64,000 bases of DNA from Gammaproteobacteria bacterium (GTDB lineage Bacteria > Pseudomonadota > Gammaproteobacteria > Pseudomonadales > Pseudohongiellaceae): positions 1-64,000 of the forward strand of contig VMDC01000002.1 of NCBI GenBank assembly GCA_008081045.1. The letters run 5' to 3'. How positions within the stretch are numbered: the stretch's first letter is position 1; the number at the start of each line of letters is the position of its first letter. Under the pieces are notes generated by a model, which searched no databases, was not told the DNA's origin, and was given only the letters and a program-made list of their open reading frames with translations. A program made the translations under genes and the position numbers. Below, in pieces: positions 45,772-54,472 of this stretch.

Positions 45772-45924
45772 CCCGCCGCGGCGTTGTGCCCGTGGTCAGG
45801 AGGCTGTTCTTGTTCCCGGTGGTGAAGGGTTGCCGGCATCAGATTTGTTTGATTTATTAAAAACTGCGGGTGTGCTTACGTCAGACCGATGCAGTTACTG
45901 TAGCAATGGGAGAGCCTTCCGGTG

Positions 45925-47502
45925 ATGTCCAGAGCCCTGATTTTCTTGTTTGTCATTGTCGCTTCGCCGATGGCTTTTACCCAGTCACCGATTCCGGGTG
46001 AAGAAGGGGCAGCGCGCGCCATCAGAAACGGCATCGCCATTCCTGAGCCAGCGCCGGACCGGAGTCGCGGGGAGGGACCATTCAATACACTGCTGATTAC
46101 TGATGTGACATTGATCAGCGGAGAGGGGGCGCCGCCCAGAGGGCCAGTCACTATTGTGGTCGAGGGCGACCGAATCGCAGCGATCCAGAGCACAGTCCCC
46201 AGCATCAGCGGCGCCAGAATTATTGACGGCAGCGGCATGTACGCGCTACCCGGATTCATTGACGCGCATACCCACCTTGGGAACACCGGCCAGGGGCTGA
46301 CCGGCCCCATTACCCCACCTGAATACATTTTCAAGCTCTGGATGGCTCACGGAATCACAACGGTCCGGGAAGTGGGCAGCGGCATGGGTCTGGACTGGAC
46401 GATCAGTCACAGAGAGCGCAGCAACCGCGGCGAGATTACTGCGCCTCGTCTGCTGGTTCATGCCATGTTCCCGGGAGGGTCAGTCACGACCGCAGAGGGT
46501 GCAGAAGCCTGGGTGCGGGAAGTGCACCGACGTGGCGCCGACGGCGTCAAGCTGCGAGGCGCAACTCGGCCGGCGACGGCAGCGATTTATGCAACGACAG
46601 CCGAGCTGGGCATGAAAACTGCAAACCACCATGATCAGACCTCGGTCTATTCAACCAATGTGCTGGACAGTGCCCGGATGGGGCTGGACAGCATGGAGCA
46701 TTGGTATGGTCTGCCAGAGTCGCTGTTCACAGACCGCACGATTCAGGATTATCCGGTAGATTATAACTACGCCGATGAGCAATGGCGGTTCGGCCAGGCC
46801 GGGCGGCTCTGGCAGCAGGCAGCGCCGCCCGGCAGTCCGAAATGGAATGCTGTGCTGGAGGAGCTGGTTGATCTGGATTTCACGCTGGTACCGACCTTCA
46901 CCATTTACGAAGCTAACCGGGATGTTATGCGGGCCAGGGATGCAGAGTGGCACGCCCGATATACGCTGCCGGCACTGCAGAGATTCTTCATGCCTGACCC
47001 GCGCCTGCATGGGTCTTATCATTTTGACTGGACCACTGCAGATGAAGTTGCATGGCGGCAGGCTTTCGATCTGTGGATGCAGTTCGTCAACGATTTTAAG
47101 AATTCAGGGGGCCGGGTAGTTGCCGGCTCTGATGCCGGCTTTATCTTTAAGCTATTCGGCTTTGCCTTCATTCGCGAGCTTGAGTTATTGCAGGAAGCTG
47201 GCTTTCATCCACTGGAGGTGATTCAGGCGGCAACCTTAAACGGGGCTGAGCTCATCGGTATGGAAGACGAGATTGGCTCTCTGGTGCCGGGCAAGAAAGC
47301 CGATATCGTTCTGGTCAGCGAAAATCCGGTGCGTAACTTCAAAGTGCTCTACGGAACGGGGCACATGTATCTGGATCGGGAGTCCGGTGAGTTGAAGAGG
47401 ATTGGTGGGGTCAGTTACACCATTAAAGATGGCATTGTGTTTGATGCTAAACAGCTGCTTGATGATGTTGAAGCAATGGTTCTTCAAGCCAGAGATCTGT
47501 AG
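45925..47502 (+). CDS. Exported amidohydrolase family protein
   Basis: A 525-residue metal-dependent amidohydrolase of the imidazolonepropionase-like group. It has a signal peptide (residues 1-20), HxH in DAHTHLGN, a Lys in GVKLRG that may be carbamylated, TANHHDQ, the ELIGMEDEIGSLVPGKKADIVLV end and the Asp in GSDAG. GTG at 45922 and ATG at 45925 are both possible starts, with GGAGAG 7-10 bases upstream. The substrate is not known; context with a ureohydrolase and an HD protein hints at degradation of N-containing organics outside the cytoplasm. Confidence 0.87.
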   Translation: MSRALIFLFVIVASPMAFTQSPIPGEEGAARAIRNGIAIPEPAPDRSRGEGPFNTLLITDVTLISGEGAPPRGPVTIVVEGDRIAAIQSTVPSISGARIIDGSGMYALPGFIDAHTHLGNTGQGLTGPITPPEYIFKLWMAHGITTVREVGSGMGLDWTISHRERSNRGEITAPRLLVHAMFPGGSVTTAEGAEAWVREVHRRGADGVKLRGATRPATAAIYATTAELGMKTANHHDQTSVYSTNVLDSARMGLDSMEHWYGLPESLFTDRTIQDYPVDYNYADEQWRFGQAGRLWQQAAPPGSPKWNAVLEELVDLDFTLVPTFTIYEANRDVMRARDAEWHARYTLPALQRFFMPDPRLHGSYHFDWTTADEVAWRQAFDLWMQFVNDFKNSGGRVVAGSDAGFIFKLFGFAFIRELELLQEAGFHPLEVIQAATLNGAELIGMEDEIGSLVPGKKADIVLVSENPVRNFKVLYGTGHMYLDRESGELKRIGGVSYTIKDGIVFDAKQLLDDVEAMVLQARDL

Positions 47503-47644
47503 CCGTATGCTCTGTCTCCTGTCCGCGCATCCGGCTCAGTGTCCGGGGCGCGACTGAAAGGCAGTCGGTTCGATGGTTTGCGCGGCCCGGGTCAGATTCG
47601 GGATTAGTCTGGCGATTTTTGATTCACCCGAAGGAGGGTGTGCT

Positions 47645-48337
47645 ATGTGCAGGTGGATGACCGCGCTATCAGGCGTGGTGTTTCTCTGGGTGAGCAGTCT
47701 CGCTGCCGCTCAGCAGACGCCTTCTGGCATTCCGCTGGATGCGCCCTGGAAAATGGTCGTGTATGAGTTCGCAACCAGTAAACTCGAGCATTCGGCCTGG
47801 GGCTTCCAGCACAGCGAGAGGGATTATCAATTGGCCCTGCTGTTGGCTGAGTCCGAAGGGTTGCTCATCGATCGGGACGTGCTGTTCGCCGCGGCGTTTC
47901 TGCACGACCTGGGTGCCTTTGAGCCTTTCGCTGTGGCTGGTGCGGAGCATTCTCAGGTCGCTGCAGAGACAGTCGCCTCGATTCTGGAGCCAACGGGTTT
48001 CCCGATGGAGAAAATCGGTTCGGTGCAGACTGCGATTCTGGCGCACATGTATTACGCGGCGGTGCCAGAAGACGCGACGGCCAGGGTACTGCATGACGCG
48101 GACACTCTGAACTTTCTCGGTGCGTTGGGGGTGACGAGAATAATCTCACTGACGACCAGAGAAAACTGGGCTGCAGATTTACCCACTGCCGTTGCGACGC
48201 TCGAAAATTTCAGCCAGCAGTTACCGCCCACTCTGCAAACTGAGTCGGCGCGGCGAATAGCCCAGGGTCGGGTACGGGAGATGCAGGCGTTTCTGCAGGC
48301 ATTAAAGCTTCAGACTCTGGAGGGGCGCGCACTGTAG
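47645..48337 (+). CDS. Exported HD-domain protein
   Basis: A 230-residue protein with a signal peptide (MCRWMTALSGVVFLWVSSLA, then AAQ). It has an HD metal-phosphohydrolase domain: His in FQHSERDY, HD in AAFLHDLG, His in GAEHSQVA and Asp in LHDADTL. HD proteins often cleave phosphate esters or nucleotides inside the cell; an exported one is unusual. The start is the ATG at 47645 with AAGGAGG seven bases ahead, 24 codons inside the open frame. It may be the third gene of a unit with the amidohydrolase (142-base gap). Confidence 0.8.
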   Translation: MCRWMTALSGVVFLWVSSLAAAQQTPSGIPLDAPWKMVVYEFATSKLEHSAWGFQHSERDYQLALLLAESEGLLIDRDVLFAAAFLHDLGAFEPFAVAGAEHSQVAAETVASILEPTGFPMEKIGSVQTAILAHMYYAAVPEDATARVLHDADTLNFLGALGVTRIISLTTRENWAADLPTAVATLENFSQQLPPTLQTESARRIAQGRVREMQAFLQALKLQTLEGRAL

Positions 48338-48844
48338 CGGCGAACAGATCATTTTTCTTTGCGCTCAGCCTGTGGACCGTCAGCGTCCATGCCATCCGGA
48401 TCGGTGCACGCGCCAAGAGGTAACTGTCCGGCTCCGGCGCAAAATTCAGCTTACGCATTGGCCTTGCGCTGGCAGGTGAAGAGTCTGCGGCGGAGCCATC
48501 TGGCCTTCTTGTCCGACCGGAACAAAAGCATTGGCCTCGAGCCGTTACAAACAATTACAAATATCGCGGAATCGGCTGACTGCAAGCAATTGATATGTAA
48601 GTGAGTTTTACCGAATCTGCAGGGGTTTGGACTTGCTTGTCGTCAGGAGATTGCTTATCCTCCCTTGACCCCAGTCTGCATGCCACTCAGATCAAAGCCC
48701 GCGGGAAACGTGGGATCAAAGTGCGTCAGCGGGAATCAAATTAAGATCGCCAAACCGGCTACTGACTTTACTGTACTGAGCATTAAGCCACTGTTCAGCC
48801 GGTGCGTTGACACAATACGAAGACCTACTACGAGAGAACCCAAA
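48338..48844. other. Long intergenic region before the PQQ dehydrogenase gene
   Basis: About 500 bases with no credible gene. A pair of TTACAAA-type repeats (about 48545-48562, TTACAAACAATTACAAATA) might be an operator. A TTGACA at 48807-48812 looks like a -35 but has no good -10 and is too close to the ATG. The open frame running into the dehydrogenase from 48665 is not used because the signal peptide starts at 48845. Confidence 0.45.
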
Positions 48845-50785
48845 ATGAGCACACCCAGAGGATTGATTTCTTCATTTCTTGTCGGCGCCGGTTCACTGGC
48901 CCTGGCGACAGCAGCATCAGGTCAGTCAGGCACGTCGGTGTACGAGGGTGACTGGCCAGAATATCACGGTGATCATTTCGCCCAGCGTTATTCTCCGCTG
49001 GACCAGATCAACGCAGAAAACGTCGGTGACCTTGAGATTGCCTGGCAGTTTTCTACCCAGAATTTTGGGCCTTCGACGGATTTCAACAATCCCTCTACCC
49101 CGATCGAAATCAATGGCGTGCTTTACGCGAATATCGGCAGTACCCGTAACGTTGTGGCTCTTGACGCAACAACCGGCCAGGTCCTCTGGCTGTGGCGTCC
49201 GCAAGAGGGAGAACGCTTTGACGAAGCGCCGCGTAAGGGCGCTGGTCGCGGCGTCGCTTACTGGACTGACGGTGACAAGAAGCGAGTCATCGATGTGACT
49301 CCGGGTTATCACCTGGTATCGCTTGATGCGGAAACGGGTGTGCCGGATCCTGACTTTGGCCAGGACGGTATCGTTGATCTATTCGTCGGGCTGCGCAATG
49401 CCGATGATCCGAGGTTTCCATACCCCGACATCGGACTGTCCGCTGCGCCTTTTGTCATGAATGATGTCATCGTTGTCGGCGCCGCCCATCGAGTAGGGAT
49501 GCGCCCACGGTCAAAAGCGAACGTAAAAGGAGACATACGAGGCTTCGATGCGCGCACCGGTGAACTGCTCTGGACATTCCGTACCATTCCCGAGCGGGGG
49601 GATTACGGATATGAATCCTGGCTTGACGGTGGGATTGAATTTACCGGAAACACCGGCGTGTGGGCGCCGATCTCAGGTGATCCTGAACTGGGTCATGTCT
49701 ATCTGCCCATCGAATCTGCGACCGGAGACCGCTATGGAGGAGATCGTCCGGGAGATAACCTGTTCTCCGATTCCATTGTGGCGCTGGATATCAAGACCGG
49801 CGAGAGGCAATGGCACTATCAGCTGACTCATCACGATATCTGGGATTGGGACATTCCGTCTGCTCCGGTGATTTCAGATTTGCCCAACGGCGAAAAAGTG
49901 CTGATGTCCGTGACCAAGCAGTCCTGGATTTACACCTTTGACCGGGCGACAGGCGAGCCGATCTGGCCCATTGAAGAGCGTCCGGTTCCCGCCGGAGACG
50001 TGCCGGGAGAATGGTACTCACCGACTCAGCCGTTTCCGACCAACCCGCCTCCTTTCGATCGTCAGGGTTTCACGGAAGAGGATCTGATTGACTGGACACC
50101 TGAAATTCGCGCGCTGGCGTTGGAAGCCACAGAAGGATTCCGACTGGCGCCTAGCGTCTACTCGCCCCCGTCGCTGGCTGACGCAGAAGACGGAACGCGA
50201 GGGACTTTGAGTCTGCCTTCTGCCACTGGCGGAGCTAACTGGGAAGGCGCCGCGATCGACCCCGAAACCGGTATGATCTATGTGCCCTCGCGCACCGCGC
50301 TGGCGGTGATGTCCCTGGGCAAAGACGAGGATTCTGACCTCGATCTCAGTGCCGCATTCGGTGTTCGCGTTCCGCGCGTGCAAGGCCTGGAGATCGTCAA
50401 ACCCCCCTACGGCCGCATCACCGCCATTGACATGAACACCGGTGAACATCAGTGGATGATTGCCAACGCCGATACGCCTGATCGAATCAAGAACCACCGG
50501 TTGCTGGAAGGCGTCGAGATTGAACGCACCGGCATCCCGACACGCTCCGGCGTGCTGGTCACCAAGTCGCTGCTTTTCGTCGGTGAAGGTACCGGTGGCC
50601 CCGGCGCCAGCCCGATTTTCCGCGCAGTTGATAAAGCGACCGGAGAGATACTCGCCGAGATTGATTTACCGAACAATCAATCAGGCCTACCATTTACCTA
50701 CGAACACGATGGCAAGCAGTACTTGGCGATGTTTGTCAGTGGTGGTGGCCAGGCAGCGCAGCTGGTGGCCTACGCCTTGCCCTAA
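48845..50785 (+). CDS. PQQ-dependent dehydrogenase (glucose-dehydrogenase-like)
   Basis: A 646-residue quinoprotein with a signal peptide (residues about 1-25). It has an eight-bladed PQQ propeller with repeats such as NVVALDATTGQVLWLW and the SLPSATGGANWEGAAIDPETG motif close to membrane glucose dehydrogenase. The opening DWPEYHGDHFAQRYSPLDQIN is typical. It lacks the membrane domain of E. coli Gcd and has no CxxCH, so it is probably a soluble periplasmic enzyme that needs a separate electron acceptor. The sugar or alcohol oxidised is not known. It starts a unit with two YceI proteins. GAGAGAACC precedes the ATG. Confidence 0.88.
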   Translation: MSTPRGLISSFLVGAGSLALATAASGQSGTSVYEGDWPEYHGDHFAQRYSPLDQINAENVGDLEIAWQFSTQNFGPSTDFNNPSTPIEINGVLYANIGSTRNVVALDATTGQVLWLWRPQEGERFDEAPRKGAGRGVAYWTDGDKKRVIDVTPGYHLVSLDAETGVPDPDFGQDGIVDLFVGLRNADDPRFPYPDIGLSAAPFVMNDVIVVGAAHRVGMRPRSKANVKGDIRGFDARTGELLWTFRTIPERGDYGYESWLDGGIEFTGNTGVWAPISGDPELGHVYLPIESATGDRYGGDRPGDNLFSDSIVALDIKTGERQWHYQLTHHDIWDWDIPSAPVISDLPNGEKVLMSVTKQSWIYTFDRATGEPIWPIEERPVPAGDVPGEWYSPTQPFPTNPPPFDRQGFTEEDLIDWTPEIRALALEATEGFRLAPSVYSPPSLADAEDGTRGTLSLPSATGGANWEGAAIDPETGMIYVPSRTALAVMSLGKDEDSDLDLSAAFGVRVPRVQGLEIVKPPYGRITAIDMNTGEHQWMIANADTPDRIKNHRLLEGVEIERTGIPTRSGVLVTKSLLFVGEGTGGPGASPIFRAVDKATGEILAEIDLPNNQSGLPFTYEHDGKQYLAMFVSGGGQAAQLVAYALP

Positions 50786-50809
50786 TTTTTCTAAGGAGCA
50801 CTACTAATC

Positions 50810-51382
50810 ATGCGAACTTTCATGCATAGAGTTTCTTTTGGTGTTGCACTGCTTGGCCTCAGTGCGGCGTCGCAATCGGCAGAATGGGTTCTGGAGCCGG
50901 GCTCTCAGGTCACTTTCGAATATTCCTACGGGACAGACCCTTACGAAGGTCGCTTCACCAACGTGCAGGCGAATTTCGACATCGATCCCATGCGGCCCAC
51001 CAGCTGCAAGTTCGATGTCACGATCAACATCGAAGACATTGATGTGGACTCGCCGGAGGTGCTCGACTATCTGCTTGACTATGAGCTGTTTGACGTAGAC
51101 ACCTGGCCTACTGCGACGTTTTCTGCCGAAAGCTGCCGCCTGACGGGTGTCAACACGTTCGAATCAGACGGCACTCTGACCATCCGCGACCAGACCAAAC
51201 CAATGACTTTTCCTTTTGAGCTGAACATTGAGACTTGTGACGGGCAGGTGTGTTTCCACATGACCAGTGAGGTCGAAATTCTGCGATTGGAGTATGGTGT
51301 CGGCCAGGGCTATTGGGCTAACACCGCAGAGGTGCCGAACGAGGTTAAAGTTAAAGTCGACGTCTATGCTCTGATGCAGTAA
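50810..51382 (+). CDS. YceI family protein
   Basis: A 190-residue protein with a signal peptide (residues about 1-22) and a YceI-type lipocalin-like barrel (EWVLEPGSQVTFEYSYG, then DYELFDVDTWPTATFSAESC and LTIRDQTKPMTFPFEL). Such barrels bind polyisoprenoid-like lipids, including quinone-type molecules. Three or four cysteines could make disulfides. It follows the PQQ dehydrogenase by 24 bases with an AAGGAG site, so it may help supply or bind a quinone; that is inference. Confidence 0.88.
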   Translation: MRTFMHRVSFGVALLGLSAASQSAEWVLEPGSQVTFEYSYGTDPYEGRFTNVQANFDIDPMRPTSCKFDVTINIEDIDVDSPEVLDYLLDYELFDVDTWPTATFSAESCRLTGVNTFESDGTLTIRDQTKPMTFPFELNIETCDGQVCFHMTSEVEILRLEYGVGQGYWANTAEVPNEVKVKVDVYALMQ

Positions 51383-51412
51383 GCGTTATCCGACAAGGAA
51401 TAAGGAATACCG

Positions 51413-52063
51413 ATGCAAAAGCTCTTTCAATCCAGATTCGGCAGGGTCATTCTGCCATTGGTTCTTATGTTTTCTCTTGGCGCCTGTAGTCGCCTCGTCA
51501 CGCCCGATCAGACGACTGAGATCACTGAGGTCAGAGGTGGACAATATGTGCTTGATTCAGACCATGCAGCACTGATGTTCAAGCTGAACCATCTCGGGTT
51601 CTCTACTTTTCTCGGACGATTCACAGAGTTCGATGCCTCTCTGGATTTTGATCCTGAAGATATTGAGAATGCCAGTCTGGAGGTCGTCATCGAGATGGCG
51701 TCTATCAATGTTAACCTGGCAGAGTTTGAAGAAGAGCTGCGCGGTGACAACTGGCTCGATGTGGCGCAGTATCCACAGGCTGTTTATCGCACCACTTCTT
51801 TTGTCGAAGCGGTTGATGAAGACACCTTCATCTTTGCCGGCGACCTGACCTTTCATGGTGTCACCGCGCCGGTGAATCTTGAAGTAAACTTTAACGGCGG
51901 CGGAAGAAATTTTCTGACCCGTAGCTACACCGTGGGCTTTTCTGGTGCCGCTCGCTTCAATCGCTCGGATTTCGGCGTCGACCGCTTTACCTCTTTCGGG
52001 GTTGGTGATGAGATCGAGCTGGAGGTGCATGTCGAATTCATGGATACCGGCGGCGAGAGCTGA
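51413..52063 (+). CDS. YceI family lipoprotein
   Basis: A 216-residue lipoprotein with lipobox LGAC near residue 25, then a YceI barrel (YVLDSDHAALMFKLNHLGFSTFLG is the usual first strand pair; DLTFHGVTAPVNLEV follows). It is the second YceI protein in the unit, 30 bases after the first. Asp at +2 is not present (Cys-Ser), so it should go to the outer membrane in a Lol-type system. A terminator follows 16 bases after the stop. Confidence 0.87.
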   Translation: MQKLFQSRFGRVILPLVLMFSLGACSRLVTPDQTTEITEVRGGQYVLDSDHAALMFKLNHLGFSTFLGRFTEFDASLDFDPEDIENASLEVVIEMASINVNLAEFEEELRGDNWLDVAQYPQAVYRTTSFVEAVDEDTFIFAGDLTFHGVTAPVNLEVNFNGGGRNFLTRSYTVGFSGAARFNRSDFGVDRFTSFGVGDEIELEVHVEFMDTGGES

Positions 52064-52078
52064 ATGAGCGGAGCAAGG

Positions 52079-52114
52079 AAAACCCAGCCATCTCTGGTCG
52101 GCTGGGTTTTTTTT
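52079..52114 (+). terminator. Rho-independent terminator
   Basis: AAAACCCAGCC (52079-52089) pairs with GGCTGGGTTTT (52100-52110) around ten bases, then more T to 52114. It ends the PQQ dehydrogenase-YceI-YceI unit. Confidence 0.92.
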
Positions 52115-52196
52115 GCCTGTTTTTCGGGGCGTCAGTTTTCCAGAGCAGCCGGTTTGCGGTATGGGTTGCCAATCGATGGCGCTAACCGATTCTTCA

Positions 52197-52218
52197 GAAA
52201 ATCAAACGAAAATCAAAC
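52197..52218. repeat. Tandem 11-base direct repeat
   Basis: GAAAATCAAAC occurs twice in direct succession (52197-52207 and 52208-52218), about 70 bases before the FMN-binding gene. The one-turn period is like a regulator binding site. No clear -10 follows. Confidence 0.4.
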
Positions 52219-52287
52219 GAGAATAAAAAGAGTGCAAAGGCCAAGCCGCCAGGCTGGCCCTGTTGCCTCATCAGAGAACCATTTGTC

Positions 52288-52857
52288 ATGCGTCGTGTCA
52301 CAACTCCAGCGCTGCTTTTGTTCACACTGCTGACCGTTAAGGTCTCAGACGAGATGCTTCCGCAGCTTGAGCTGCCGTTCGTCACGCCGGTTCTTGCGGC
52401 CAACGCCGATCACACTACCGACCGTCTTCTGAAGGCCGTTGTGCCCGGGGCCGACAGCTTTTCAGAAAAAAGCGGAGAGCCGCCGGTCTACAAAGCCTAC
52501 CGAACAGATCCTGACAGTGGTGAGCAAACGCTCATTGGCTACGCTTTCGTAACCCCCGACGTGCCGCCTGAACCCAACGGTTACAGCGGACCTATTGATA
52601 CGTTGATAGGCATGGACCTGGAAGGCAAAATTGTCGGGCTCCGGGTCATTTACTACAAAGAATCCCATCGCTACACCATCGGTGATTTCTTTTCCTGGGG
52701 TTTTGAAGAGCAGTTTATCGGTCTCGATGCCTATAACCGATTTCGTGTCGGCAAAGAGATCGATGGAATTGCTAAGGCCACGATTTCTGCCAAAGCGGCC
52801 GCGCGTGGTATTCGGCAGACTGTGCGCGCTGTTACCTCTGCCTATATCGCCGAGTAG
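52288..52857 (+). CDS. FMN-binding domain protein, exported
   Basis: A 189-residue protein with a signal-like N-terminus (to VLAAN at about residue 40) and one FMN-binding domain like that in NosR, RnfG and NqrC. The usual flavin site D-x-(S/T)-G-A-(S/T)-x-T is here DGIAKATIS near residue 170: Asp, Ala, Thr and a final Ser are kept but the S-G pair is A-K. So flavin may be joined through Ser, or not at all. There are no Fe-S or membrane modules. It stands alone between the YceI unit and the convergent S10 peptidase. Confidence 0.78.
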   Translation: MRRVTTPALLLFTLLTVKVSDEMLPQLELPFVTPVLAANADHTTDRLLKAVVPGADSFSEKSGEPPVYKAYRTDPDSGEQTLIGYAFVTPDVPPEPNGYSGPIDTLIGMDLEGKIVGLRVIYYKESHRYTIGDFFSWGFEEQFIGLDAYNRFRVGKEIDGIAKATISAKAAARGIRQTVRAVTSAYIAE

Positions 52858-52921
52858 TCTGCGCGGCTGAAGTCTCGCTGTGCCCGGCGCCTGACCAACC
52901 CGATATGCTAGCCCAGCGCTT

Positions 52922-54448
52922 TTAATTCCCCGTCTGGGTTTCAATGAAACGCCGTGTATCGGCAAGCAGTTCCAATCTGGAGGGTTCATTGACGTACATC
53001 ATATGCCCGCCCTGATAGTAGGTGTATTGCATCTGGTTCGCCAGAATGCCATGACGATTCAGCGTGTACTCTGCATCAAAAAACGGCGTCACCATGTCAT
53101 AGTAGCCTGAGGCAACCATTACTTTGAGAGCCGGATTGATTCGCAGCGCGGTAGAGAGATCGTGGGCAGTGTTGACGTAGGCAGGTTCCCAAGATGAGCC
53201 ATCTGGCACTCTTCGCCAGCGCCAGTTTCTGTTCAGATCCGGATCGGCCGGTGACAGATACTGTCGGCTCCAGTTCACGCCAAGGTCGGTGCGCATGTAA
53301 CTCATGAGAGACGCCTTGTATGCACCCGAAATTGCGTCGCTGGCGGCGTCCCGTGAAGCCTGCGCCGCCAGATCATCAATCTCATCCTCAGTATAACGGG
53401 AATCAAGTCGACCGACTGTGATGCCTTCGTCGCGAAGCAGCTCTTTGGTGAAACGATTGCCCTGCACCCTGAGGTTCGCCTGATCGATATAATTTGTGCT
53501 CAAACCGGTGAAATAAGACAGTCGGTCACGGACTGCCAGATACTCCTCCTGCTCAATCGTGTTTCCCTTGAACAGCGCGGGCAGGTATTCATTGACGGCG
53601 AATTCACGGGCCTGCTGTAAAAACACTGTCTGGCTTTCTGGTGCCGGTTCTACCCGTCCGTGATACAGAGCAGTGGCGGCCATAGTAGGTACGTAAGTGA
53701 TGAAAGAAATCAGATTGTCTCGGACATAGGGTGTAGAGCCCTGATAGTCCAAAGCCTGCGAAATGAAAACGATACCATTCAGGCTGACTGAAAGATCCTC
53801 CTCCAGAATGCGTGCTACCGCTGCTGCCCGGGTCGTACCGAAGCTTTCCCCGAGTAAAAACTTCGGAGAATTCCAGCGCCCGTGTTCAGTAATCCAGGTG
53901 GTAATAAAATCTGCCATGGATTGCGCGTCTTCATCCAGGCCCCAGAAATCCTTGCCCTCATAGTCGCCAAGAGCACGGGAAAACCCGGTGCCCACCGGGT
54001 CAATAAAGACGAGATCTGTGACATCGAGAATCGTTTCCGGAGCCTCTTCGATCGGGTAGGGCGGCAACCCGGCATGCAGCGCATCCGATGGCACAACGAT
54101 TCGCTTCGGCCCATAACTTCCCATGTGCAGCCAGGTTGACGCTGAGCCGGGCCCGCCGTTCCAGATAAAGGTAACCGGACGGGTTTCATTCTCAGCCAGA
54201 TTGGTTTTCGTGTAGGCAAAAGTAAAAAGAGTTGCTTTGGGTTCTCCGTCCAGGTCCCTGATATAGGTTTCTCCAGCTGTCGCGGTGTAGTCGATCCGTT
54301 GCCCGTTGAATCGCGCGCTGTGCTCGCTGATGAATCTGGTGGGCTCCGGGATTGGACTGGCTCCGTCTGAGACGGTTTCATCGGCGCCATGAAGGGCCGG
54401 GCTCAACATCATGGCCAGGATGGAGATCAAGACACTCTTTGATTGCAT
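52922..54448 (-). CDS. S10 family serine carboxypeptidase-like protein
   Basis: A 508-residue alpha/beta-hydrolase of peptidase family S10 with a signal peptide (residues 1-21). The oxyanion segment WNGGPGSASTW, catalytic Ser in GESFGTTRAAA, Asp in SGYYDMVTP and His in YQGGHMMY are all there. It should cut C-terminal residues from peptides in the periplasm or outside. The creatininase-like gene lies directly upstream with a 24-base gap, so they are likely one transcript. Confidence 0.88.
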   Translation of the reverse strand: MQSKSVLISILAMMLSPALHGADETVSDGASPIPEPTRFISEHSARFNGQRIDYTATAGETYIRDLDGEPKATLFTFAYTKTNLAENETRPVTFIWNGGPGSASTWLHMGSYGPKRIVVPSDALHAGLPPYPIEEAPETILDVTDLVFIDPVGTGFSRALGDYEGKDFWGLDEDAQSMADFITTWITEHGRWNSPKFLLGESFGTTRAAAVARILEEDLSVSLNGIVFISQALDYQGSTPYVRDNLISFITYVPTMAATALYHGRVEPAPESQTVFLQQAREFAVNEYLPALFKGNTIEQEEYLAVRDRLSYFTGLSTNYIDQANLRVQGNRFTKELLRDEGITVGRLDSRYTEDEIDDLAAQASRDAASDAISGAYKASLMSYMRTDLGVNWSRQYLSPADPDLNRNWRWRRVPDGSSWEPAYVNTAHDLSTALRINPALKVMVASGYYDMVTPFFDAEYTLNRHGILANQMQYTYYQGGHMMYVNEPSRLELLADTRRFIETQTGN

Positions 54449-54472
54449 GGATACTCAACCTTTGTAGGAAAA

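Noticed and set aside
48807-48835. Promoter with TTGACA before the PQQ dehydrogenase
   Set aside because: The -35 is perfect but the -10 place reads TACGAG and the start would fall almost on the ATG.
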